Assembly (NCBI GenBank): GCA_020629715.1 | Contig: JAHDCU010000005.1 | Coordinates: 372,001-436,000 of the forward strand | DNA: 64,000 nucleotides | Source of the DNA: Saprospiraceae bacterium | Lineage (GTDB): Bacteria > Bacteroidota > Bacteroidia > Chitinophagales > Saprospiraceae | Direction of reading: 5' to 3' | Part shown: positions 57,101 through 64,000 of the stretch, in pieces | Layout of the letters: each line of letters opens with the position of its first letter | Position numbering within the stretch: the stretch's first letter is position 1 | Notes under the pieces: model-generated | Told to the model about the DNA's origin: nothing | The model's input: the letters and a program-made list of their open reading frames with translations, nothing else | The model's database searches: none | Made by a program: the position numbers and the translations under genes

Positions 57101-59313
57101 CAAGGATCTGTAGCACTTCCTACTTGGTAAGTGTAATTATATGTTTGTCCAGCTTGACTAGTTGTATTGATAGTACTACCAAACAATATCGTACTTCCAT
57201 CAGTATCTAAAAATGTTCCACCTGAAGTAGCATCACTGGATAAAAGAGATAAAAGATCAAAATTATCACCTTCGCAAACGGATGTTGAATTTGGCATCCC
57301 GGCATTTACTCCATCTTGGATTTGAAGCTCTAGCGTAGCGGTCTGTGCCGGACAAGCTCCTGATGCAGTAAAACCGTAAATAAAATTATAGTTTCCTGCG
57401 GTGAGCGAACTTATATCAACTGCAGTAGGGTTTGCATTTACATTCAACCCTGTTCCTGATAGCTCATTCCATGTTCCACCTAGATCAGGATTTGATATAA
57501 GAGCATTAAAATCCAATGTGCCAGTTGGGTTACAGATTTGTTCGATATGGTTTATTCCTGCATAGAAACTTGCTGCTACATCAACATTTATAACAGATGT
57601 AGCATCAGGACAAGGTGCTGTACCTACAACTGTATAGGTATAAGAATAGTTACCCGCAGGGATACCTGCAAAATTTACCGATGTAGAATTTATATTAAGA
57701 TTAATACCTGTACCATTGACATCGTCCCAAGTACCAAAGTCATGGGTACCTAATAATGCATCTATATTATAGGTAGTCCCATCATTACATACATCTATAA
57801 AATTGGATGTACCGGGATCGGGTGAAGTAATACTTCCGATTGTTACTGAAGCTGTATTAGTACAATTATTATTGTCAGTCACTGTTACCGTATAACTTCC
57901 AGGCCCTAAGTCCACTGTATTGCCAGTTTGGGATGTTCCTGACCATTGATACATGGTATACCCACCTGTTGCTGACACCGTTGCCGTACCTCCATCACAT
58001 GCTGCTGGTGAAGACGGATTTATTGCCACAGCTGGAGGTGTAAACGATGTAATCGTTATTTCATCAGTTGCAGTACATCCAGCTATGTCTGTCACTGTCA
58101 CCATATATGAGCCAGTACCTACAGTGATGGATGTTCCGCTCTCTCCTGTGCTCCAATCTATATCACTTGTTAACGTAGTTGCGGTAATAGTAGTGGTACT
58201 TCCACCGCATATCTCGTTATTGGGAGCTAGACTAGATATCGTAACTGAAGGATTATTTTCAGTGATAATAATCTGATCTACCGCGGTACAATTGTTATTG
58301 TCCGTAACTGTGACTATGTATGTATCGGCAGAAGATGCCGTTATATTTGGTGTAGTTTCCCCATTAGGAGACCACAAAAAACTGGAACCAGGTGCAGTAT
58401 TAGCCACAAGATTTATACCTGACCCAGCACATATTACATTACTACCCGAGCTATTATCTATACTTACCGTGGCATTACCCAATAAGATCTCTATATCATC
58501 CGTATCCGTGCAACCATTGTTGTCTGTTACAGTAACTTCATATATTGCATTAGAAGTGGCACTCAATGTTTGAGTATTAATTCCGCCACCCCAGTCATAA
58601 CCACTATAACCAGATCCCGCATCTAGTATTTCAGTAAAAGGTGGACAAGACGTTATATCACTACCTAGATCAACAGGTGTATTTATGTCGTCATCGGCAA
58701 GTGTGATAGTCACGCATATTTGATAATTGATAGTAAGTAAATTGTCTTCAACCACTGTCTGCCAACCTGGACAAGTAAATTCACCCATCAAAGGTATGAT
58801 ATCGACTCCTAAGTTTCCTCCAAATTGAAATTCTTGAGCTGGACAGCCATAGTTAAAAGGATTAGCTGTAAGCGAGAAAATATTATTAGCATTCGGCTCT
58901 CCAATTAGAGTAGTATTCGGGTCACATGTAGCACCATTTGAGGCTCCGTCAACAACTGGGCAGTCCATTGTAAAATTTATATAATAATCTCCAGTAAACG
59001 GATTTCCTTGTATGCATGGAGGAGGTAAAGAGCCGTTATTAACGCTGATAATATCGATGTCAATTTCTATGTTATCTATTTTTTTACAAACAAATGTATT
59101 GGCCGGTAAAGGAAAATCATGGAGATATCCTTGGCTGTGTTGAATAGTACTTCCAGGTCCAGCTGTTGAATTCCAATCTTTCCTATCCAAATCAATTATT
59201 GTTTGAGGACTATCTTGATTGTAGCATACGGTAGGCAAAGTTTGTGCTAATAGTGAGGCAAAACACAAAAATTGAAGAAAAATAATAAAGGATATTATTC
59301 TAAAGAATTTCAT
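54109..59313 (-). CDS. Giant secreted surface protein with T9SS type B (gliding-motility) C-terminal domain
   Basis: 1734 aa with a signal peptide (SLLAQ, about residue 23). An early domain (about 25-210) is followed by SprB-like repeats of about 40-55 residues, such as GSYTVTVTDNNNCT (about 230-500), then longer blocks around ICxxGxLDFNAL (about 500-800). A stretch at about 950-1305 has seven or eight units containing D-x-T-I-C-x-G and GCDSxxxVxVxF. The last 90 residues (PNTFSPNGDNVNDNFQIF, YDRWGNLIYQN, DGSFKGEYLDNGVYVYLLQL) are the gliding-motility-associated type B sorting domain. It is a surface adhesin-like protein; SprB-type gliding is possible but not shown. Confidence 0.88.
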   Translation of the reverse strand: MKFFRIISFIIFLQFLCFASLLAQTLPTVCYNQDSPQTIIDLDRKDWNSTAGPGSTIQHSQGYLHDFPLPANTFVCKKIDNIEIDIDIISVNNGSLPPPCIQGNPFTGDYYINFTMDCPVVDGASNGATCDPNTTLIGEPNANNIFSLTANPFNYGCPAQEFQFGGNLGVDIIPLMGEFTCPGWQTVVEDNLLTINYQICVTITLADDDINTPVDLGSDITSCPPFTEILDAGSGYSGYDWGGGINTQTLSATSNAIYEVTVTDNNGCTDTDDIEILLGNATVSIDNSSGSNVICAGSGINLVANTAPGSSFLWSPNGETTPNITASSADTYIVTVTDNNNCTAVDQIIITENNPSVTISSLAPNNEICGGSTTTITATTLTSDIDWSTGESGTSITVGTGSYMVTVTDIAGCTATDEITITSFTPPAVAINPSSPAACDGGTATVSATGGYTMYQWSGTSQTGNTVDLGPGSYTVTVTDNNNCTNTASVTIGSITSPDPGTSNFIDVCNDGTTYNIDALLGTHDFGTWDDVNGTGINLNINSTSVNFAGIPAGNYSYTYTVVGTAPCPDATSVINVDVAASFYAGINHIEQICNPTGTLDFNALISNPDLGGTWNELSGTGLNVNANPTAVDISSLTAGNYNFIYGFTASGACPAQTATLELQIQDGVNAGMPNSTSVCEGDNFDLLSLLSSDATSGGTFLDTDGSTILFGSTINTTSQAGQTYNYTYQVGSATDPCGEDSEIFTITIVNAVTAGADNMVAICESGLYNLEQDLVGADLGGSFADIDGGAVLVGNFIDTEAMSAGDYSFQYTVGDGVACPESMSMINITLFDNPTVSLTVDQANLCNDQCTDLNITLTGEPTYFFFIDLYDDTGSLINLIDPIVNSNNTSITICNNGDTGSYMNNTIGINANSTRWGLAVSSISDGNNCNVDFAGMLDTLYINTSGVTETNIDSTICSGDTITLNNMEFYLGNESFIDTLPGFVCDSIVNIQVNFYELDTTIIDTTICNGTSVMISGNTYDANQMIDTIDLSNVDGCDSLIFVNVSFYPTADSLIQLDLCSGDMIMVNGVIYDESNPDGEESLTSVAGCDSIITIDLEFGDMANILVDDRLCPDESIMINGTTYDITNQMGNETISNGSCDTMYTIALSFYAEADTAVVGPYCPDYFEIINGIEYNATNPTGTEVLENQSFTGCDSIININLQFYQEAINDIDEIFCEGESIMIGTEIFDINNATGTVVLDNMSSNGCDSTVNVNLIFNDVFMVNDAAEICDGDSLFLANAWQTTAGIYMDTLQSINACDSIISTDLSIIDCNVPISVSAVDNPCSGGNSGSISINLGNNITEFIVTWLGINSGTAGTETITTMGGYTITDLINDSYGIIVTDLNGQVLYDNVVNIMDANDPLIVSIDIISDVVCDGDLAELELQISGGVADYSIAWNDPSLGSGTSASDVSTGNYIVTVTDFFSCTSTASVEIENVVAITADIVSIPASCDNVANGTITVNNISGGTAPYTIFINGEVDDDGLLELLASGIYDIEIVDMDGCMLNSSADLTAIGTNEFLDYNISYTIALGESISLEGISDDASTQYLWQSDQTLSCLDCANPIATPVSTQQYILVATNSIGCTEQVVITVNVDIPTISVYIPNTFSPNGDNVNDNFQIFTNLEDSNILSTDFKVYDRWGNLIYQNAAPFGTVDWDGSFKGEYLDNGVYVYLLQLVTNSGEEIRRKGEITLAR

Positions 59314-59707
59314 AAATATTATGATTGCTATTTAAGTCTTAAAACGTCAGCTCGATTTATACGAGAAATAATAATGTTAAGTTAATTTAATTTTAATTCC
59401 TGCTCTGCAACTTGGTGTAAAAAATACACTAATCAGAAATATTTTAGTCTTCATCACAACAATGTGATATTTTTTCAATTACTTAGAGGTAGGAAAAATA
59501 TATATGTATTTTTTCTATATGACGAATCGAATTATAAGACGAACCTAAAACTCATGAAAATCTCATTTCAAAGCGCTTATTGCGTTAAGAAGTTGTTAGC
59601 TGTACCTACATGTTGTTTGTGTTCCTTTCATTCTATAGTCTTTTATATTTAATGCAAAAAGAAAATTAAAGCAGAATTAAAATATTTATACCAATCTCAT
59701 TAACAGT
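59314..59707. other. Divergent intergenic region between two surface-protein genes
   Basis: 394 bp, AT-rich. It must hold the two divergent promoters, but no clear TAnnTTTG element with a correctly spaced TTG is visible on either strand. A 62-codon open frame at 59464-59652 has no protein-like features and is not called. A weak stem CTCG/CGAG near 59375 is the only structure noted. Confidence 0.5.
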
Positions 59708-62700
59708 ATGAAAAAGACATTAACTAATTTTTTATTAACGGCAGTTGCACTCTTCGTGAGTTTGACTACAATTAATGCACAATGTGACGATTTGTACATC
59801 AATGCCTTAATAGATGGTCCTCTGACCGGAGGTACACCTAAGGCAATCCAAGTATGCGCTAGTGCTGCTATTCCAGATTTAAGTATTTATGGTCTAGGCT
59901 CAGCTAACAATGGTGGTGGAACAGATGGTGAAGAGTTCACATTTCCAGCTGACCCATTAGCTTCTGGAGCATGTGTATGGGTTGCATCCGATGTAGCTAA
60001 TTTTACAGCATATTTCGGATTTGCTCCTGACTACACAGAAACTTCAGCGACCTCAATTAACGGTGATGATGCAGTTGAGCTTTTTTGCTCGGGTGCTGTA
60101 GTAGATGTATTTGGTGACATCAATGTTGACGGTTCAGGTCAATGTTGGGATCATCTAGATGGATGGGCAGTAGCTACAGATATGATGCAAAATGGAGGTG
60201 TTTTTGATTCAGAAAATTGGAGCTTTAGTGGTGCTAACGCTCTAGATGGTTGTACTACAAATGCTTCATGCGCAAGTATGTTAGGTGTAGATGGAACTAA
60301 TACATGTCCCGTAATTGAAAATATGTGTTCTGGCAATGTTCCAATTGAGAATTTAACAAGTGGTATGGATTATACTATTATTTCATATGTTGGTGGTAAT
60401 GTTGATATTACGGTTACAGTCGTTGACAATCCAGCTGGTTTGGTAGGTTTTCTAGGTGGTCCTGGTAATCCTATTTCTTTTCCTGACGGAACTGGTACAT
60501 TTACATATAATCTTACTGGTCAAACTAGTCCATTCACACTTGATATGTTTTTTAACTGGGAAGCTGGTGGACAAGGAAATTCCGAAACTGTAATTTGTCC
60601 TGAGCCTGTTGAACCTCCTCCACCTGCATGTGCTACAGAGGACTTTGTTTTTACTATAGACGGTAGTGCTGGGCCTGTTGATGTATGTGAAGGCGACGAA
60701 ATAGAACTATGTTTTAGTGGTACCGGTTTACCCATGGGTGAGACCATTACAATACAAGTATCAAATGATAGTGGTGTTACATTTACTGATGTTGAAAGCA
60801 CTCCTGTAACGCTTACATTAGATGCTGGAGCAGGATGGGTATCCTTTATGAATGTATTCGATGACCCAGCAGCGGTTGATGCCTCTTGTGGTGGTGGATA
60901 TTGTTTTGGAGTATTTAATTGGGGTTTCAATGGTGTAGATCATCCAGATTTAGTAGCTACTTTTTCTGGTAATGACTTGACCCTGCAAGCTACTCCTCTT
61001 GATGATGGAAGTATGTATTGGTATGATACCCCTGGCGGACCTGGTGTTCAAGGAAATAACATCATGGAAGCAAATCACTTTGTAGAAGATCAAACAGGGC
61101 TATACGCTGGTACAGATCTCACATATACTGTTGAAGTCACAAATGTTGATTTTTCATGTGGTCATACATCTAGTCTTTACATTAGAGAGTTCGCTCCAGG
61201 TTTTGCATTTATTATCAATGAGGTTTTTGTTCCTATTACGGCAACTGGCGAATTATCAGTTACAATGCCAATCTCTACAACTGCGGGCAGTATCGTACAG
61301 TATGGTCATCAGACCGTAGGAAATAATGTATGGTCTACTGATGTTGATGGTTGTGGTTCTGTGCAGTTAAGCCCAGTTCAAGAATTCTGTACTACCTACG
61401 AAGTTGCGGCAGGGGATTGTCCAGCGGTGGACGGCTTTACGTTCCAAGCGATGGTTAGTAATTTTAATGATGCTTCTTGTACCGATCAGACAGAGGATGG
61501 AGTTACGGAACAGCTTTCAGCAAATTTATTTTGTCCACAAGAACAAAATTTCATGGTGACTGTCAATGGAATGACTAGCCCAATTAATGCTTGTTTAGAA
61601 AGTGATGTGGAATTATGTTTTAGCGGTGATAACTTACCTATGGGTGGTGATGTTACCTGGCAAGTGTCTAATGATCAAGGATCTACTTTTACTGATGTAG
61701 AAAGCATACCTGTAACTCTTACATTAGATGCTGGAGCAGGATGGGTATCCTTTATGAATGTATTCGATGACCCAGCAGCGGTTGATGCCTCTTGTGGTGG
61801 TGGATATTGTTTTGGAGTATTTAATTGGGGTTTCAATGGTGTAGATCATCCAGATTTAGTAGCTACTTTTTCTGGTAATGACTTGACCCTGCAAGCTACT
61901 CCTCTTGATGATGGAAGTATGTATTGGTATGATACCCCTGGCGGACCTGGTGTTCAAGGAAATAACATCATGGAAGCAAATCACTTTGTAGAAGATCAAA
62001 CAGGGCTATACGCTGGTACAGATCTCACATATACTGTTGAAGTCACAAATGTTGATTTTTCATGTGGTCATACATCTAGTCTTTACATTAGAGAGTTCGC
62101 TCCAGGTTTTGCATTTATTATCAATGAGGTTTTTGTTCCTATTACGGCAACTGGCGAATTATCAGTTACAATGCCAATCTCTACAACTGCGGGCAGTATC
62201 GTACAGTATGGTCATCAGACCGTAGGAAATAATGTATGGTCTACTGATGTTGATGGTTGTGGTTCTGTGCAGTTAAGCCCAGTTGAGGAGTATTGTAGTA
62301 TTTATACCATTGAAGGTGATGCAATTTTGACAAGTTCTGACTTGACCTTTCAGGCCGTTGTTTCGCCTTGGAATGAAAATAATTGTATAGCTGATGATCC
62401 TACAACTATAGACGGAATATCTGAACAAATAGTAGTTAACCTAGAAATATGTGAAGGCTTATTTATGTACGGGCCTACAAGTGAATTTGGGATAGAAGAT
62501 CCGTGTATGTGTAACAACGACCAGACCGCAAATGGTGCAATGGATGGAACTTTTAGCGAACTTATACAAATTACAGGTCCCGCTGGATTTTCGCTTGTTA
62601 CAGGTGCTGGAAGTTCAGGCGTTTTAGGTGGATCTAGCGTAGGTGTTCCTTTTGATGAGGTATCACCTGGAGTATACGAATTGGCATTTAACCACCTAGA

Positions 62701-64000
62701 TCAGGTTGGATATACAGTTAATGTAAGTGTTGACATAAACGGAACGGTTTCTGCACTCGCCGATGCTAATGGAGATCCATTAAGCGTTACTAATATTTGT
62801 CAATATCCAATTATTACCGATCCTGCATTAGCGGTAGAGGCTTTATGCTTTAATGATGAGAATCCACTGTTATTTACAGGTGATGAAGTAATGGAGATCA
62901 ATGGATTCGCTGGAACAGTAGAAGTAAACCTTAACGGTCCATTGGGCGAAACATTAACGGAGTTTGACCCTACAGCATTTGATAATGGTATATATACACT
63001 TTACTTTGTTTTTACAGGAGACTTTGTAGATAACGTTACCGCAGATGGTACCACTCCGGCATTCCCAGGATGTGTCACCTACACGTCTGTGGAACTACAA
63101 GTAGGTGGTGGTGGTCAGATCACATGTAATGATCATATCAATATTTCTCTTGACGAAAATTGTGAGGTGCCTGATTTTGCTGATTTCTATTTAGAGGGAG
63201 GTCAATTCAGTGAAGAATTATATTCAGTAGCATTCACTACACTAGGTGGTATTGCGATTTCGCAAGATAACTTCTCAAGCTACGTAGGTGAGACTCTACA
63301 ATATGAAGTCATGGATGTATGTACTGGGAATAAGTGTTGGGGTACTTTAACGATCGAAGATAAATTAGATCCAATCATTGAAGAGTGTAATTGTCCTGAA
63401 ATTGGAGATCCAGTTGAAATTACGGAGTTTACTTCTACATTAGATGACAATTCACCTACTTTCAATAGACCATTTGTAAACTTTGCTGGTACTTGTAATC
63501 CTTCAGGTACAGGCACCAATGTATTCTATGAAGCATTTGAATTTCAGCTTGATATGGCGGGTACAGGTGGATTTGAAGTAGTTACGTTTGCCGGTGGTGA
63601 TAGCTTTCTAGCTCTATATGAAAACTCATTCGATCCTACTGATCCATGTGCTAATTTGGTTGCAACCAACGATGACGCTAATGGATCTTTATTAAGTGAG
63701 ATCTCCGTAATGTTGAACGAAGGAACTACTTATATCCTAGTGATGACAACATTCGGAAATGGAACTACTGGAGACTTTACAATTACTGTCGAAAATGATA
63801 ACGGTTCAATCATTGCACCATTAGTTGATTCAGCTTGTATTTTCAAATGCTATGAGGGAGATTACGGAACCATTGCATTCCCTGAACCAACAATATCAGA
63901 TAACTGCGGTCAATTTAGCACTATTGCAAATGATCAAATCATACCATCTCCTGATTGTGGACAAAGTATTTTGAGAAGATCTTGGGCGGTGTTGAATGAA
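59708..64000 (+). CDS. Large secreted multidomain protein, 3' end outside the window
   Basis: 1431 codons are open from ATG at 59708 to the right edge with no stop. A signal peptide (SLTTINAQ, cleaved near residue 24) is followed by a lamin-tail-like domain (about 25-190: YINALIDGPLTGGTPKAIQV, GDDAVELFCSG). After it come two almost identical 302-residue segments, the shared perfect block covering residues 369-557 and 671-859, then about 570 residues of further beta domains with cysteines. Such proteins of Bacteroidota usually end in a T9SS sorting domain, which would lie beyond the edge. Function: probably cell-surface or secreted binding; unproven. Confidence 0.85.
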   Translation, partial: MKKTLTNFLLTAVALFVSLTTINAQCDDLYINALIDGPLTGGTPKAIQVCASAAIPDLSIYGLGSANNGGGTDGEEFTFPADPLASGACVWVASDVANFTAYFGFAPDYTETSATSINGDDAVELFCSGAVVDVFGDINVDGSGQCWDHLDGWAVATDMMQNGGVFDSENWSFSGANALDGCTTNASCASMLGVDGTNTCPVIENMCSGNVPIENLTSGMDYTIISYVGGNVDITVTVVDNPAGLVGFLGGPGNPISFPDGTGTFTYNLTGQTSPFTLDMFFNWEAGGQGNSETVICPEPVEPPPPACATEDFVFTIDGSAGPVDVCEGDEIELCFSGTGLPMGETITIQVSNDSGVTFTDVESTPVTLTLDAGAGWVSFMNVFDDPAAVDASCGGGYCFGVFNWGFNGVDHPDLVATFSGNDLTLQATPLDDGSMYWYDTPGGPGVQGNNIMEANHFVEDQTGLYAGTDLTYTVEVTNVDFSCGHTSSLYIREFAPGFAFIINEVFVPITATGELSVTMPISTTAGSIVQYGHQTVGNNVWSTDVDGCGSVQLSPVQEFCTTYEVAAGDCPAVDGFTFQAMVSNFNDASCTDQTEDGVTEQLSANLFCPQEQNFMVTVNGMTSPINACLESDVELCFSGDNLPMGGDVTWQVSNDQGSTFTDVESIPVTLTLDAGAGWVSFMNVFDDPAAVDASCGGGYCFGVFNWGFNGVDHPDLVATFSGNDLTLQATPLDDGSMYWYDTPGGPGVQGNNIMEANHFVEDQTGLYAGTDLTYTVEVTNVDFSCGHTSSLYIREFAPGFAFIINEVFVPITATGELSVTMPISTTAGSIVQYGHQTVGNNVWSTDVDGCGSVQLSPVEEYCSIYTIEGDAILTSSDLTFQAVVSPWNENNCIADDPTTIDGISEQIVVNLEICEGLFMYGPTSEFGIEDPCMCNNDQTANGAMDGTFSELIQITGPAGFSLVTGAGSSGVLGGSSVGVPFDEVSPGVYELAFNHLDQVGYTVNVSVDINGTVSALADANGDPLSVTNICQYPIITDPALAVEALCFNDENPLLFTGDEVMEINGFAGTVEVNLNGPLGETLTEFDPTAFDNGIYTLYFVFTGDFVDNVTADGTTPAFPGCVTYTSVELQVGGGGQITCNDHINISLDENCEVPDFADFYLEGGQFSEELYSVAFTTLGGIAISQDNFSSYVGETLQYEVMDVCTGNKCWGTLTIEDKLDPIIEECNCPEIGDPVEITEFTSTLDDNSPTFNRPFVNFAGTCNPSGTGTNVFYEAFEFQLDMAGTGGFEVVTFAGGDSFLALYENSFDPTDPCANLVATNDDANGSLLSEISVMLNEGTTYILVMTTFGNGTTGDFTITVENDNGSIIAPLVDSACIFKCYEGDYGTIAFPEPTISDNCGQFSTIANDQIIPSPDCGQSILRRSWAVLNE
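60812..61378 (+). repeat. Internal 567-bp perfect repeat, copy 1
   Basis: Identical base for base to 61718-62284 and in the same codon phase, encoding 189 residues from LTLDAGAGWVSF to VQLSPV. The offset is 906 bp, exactly 302 codons. The flanks on both sides (for example 60720-60811 versus 61626-61717) are similar but diverged, so the perfect block is newer than the domain duplication itself. Confidence 0.93.
61718..62284 (+). repeat. Internal 567-bp perfect repeat, copy 2
   Basis: Second copy of the perfect block, 906 bp after the first. After it the protein continues with EEYCSIYTIEGD where copy 1 continues with QEFCTTYEVAAGD, showing the older, diverged relation of the two segments. Confidence 0.93.

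Noticed and set aside
59464-59652. 62-codon frame in the divergent intergenic region
   Set aside because: No signal, motif or composition typical of a protein; short frames of this size are expected by chance in AT-rich DNA.
60520-60930. 136-codon frame antisense to the large surface-protein gene
   Set aside because: Shadow of the proline/glycine/threonine-rich coding strand, which is open throughout with a proper signal peptide.
61131-62225. Two identical 62-codon frames in an alternative frame, 906 bp apart
   Set aside because: They are only the out-of-frame reflection of the perfect internal repeat of the large surface protein.

Overview
The window looks like chromosomal DNA of a low-GC member of the Bacteroidota, probably a Saprospiria-like or Cytophagia-like marine lineage (the class is inference). 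The evidence is direct: several secreted proteins carry type IX secretion (T9SS) sorting domains, including a gliding-motility-type C-terminal domain, promoters fit the Bacteroidota TTG-N17..19-TAnnTTTG pattern, Shine-Dalgarno sequences are not evident, and many lipoproteins and a TonB-dependent receptor are present. Most of the window is ordinary core and accessory chromosome, without phage, insertion sequences or CRISPR.

Layout. 1-6.2 kb (minus strand): rlmH (cut by the edge), a periplasmic thioredoxin-like protein, and a tight glmM - class V aminotransferase - cysteine desulfurase - ribD run behind a good promoter. 6.4-13.1 kb: PAP2 phosphatase, glycosyltransferase, monoacylglycerol-lipase-like hydrolase, pyruvate carboxylase and a lipoprotein. 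13.2-21.2 kb: a phosphatase/arsenate-reductase-like gene behind gyrB, tsaE, alanine dehydrogenase, a MarR regulator, a TonB-like protein and a YfcC-family carrier. 21.2-27.8 kb: CIA30 protein, a metal/cobalamin-binding receptor, unknown envelope proteins, and a TonB-dependent receptor divergent from a DtxR-family regulator with a DtxR-box-like operator between them. 27.8-36.6 kb: kelch lipoprotein, EEP hydrolase, fused isobutyryl-CoA mutase, and a beta-propeller lipoprotein with a GH2 glycosidase. 36.6-41.8 kb: a DUF2200 protein, a membrane protein, and a SCO1 / YwqK-like / double YHYH lipoprotein cluster. 41.8-53.1 kb: CPBP protease, M1 peptidase, bile-acid-type symporter, a T9SS cargo protein, a sodium:solute symporter, a frameshifted T9SS/MopE-type gene, an ABC exporter, an outer-membrane-like protein and murB.

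The least ordinary locus is 53.15-54.07 kb. Here a 375-bp unit is tandemly repeated directly in front of an intact tRNA-Arg(UCG). Each unit holds the first 25 nt of that tRNA, split in the D-loop by a 29-bp hairpin insert, followed by a small GIY-YIG nuclease gene and then a copy of the tRNA's upstream flank. The array ends in the intact tRNA and a strong terminator. It looks like a small nuclease element that duplicates a tRNA 5' end and may be expressed from the tRNA promoter.

54.1-64 kb holds two very large divergent surface-protein genes: a 1734-residue T9SS type B protein with repeated domains, and a protein of more than 1431 residues, open at the right edge, that contains a 567-bp perfect internal duplication.
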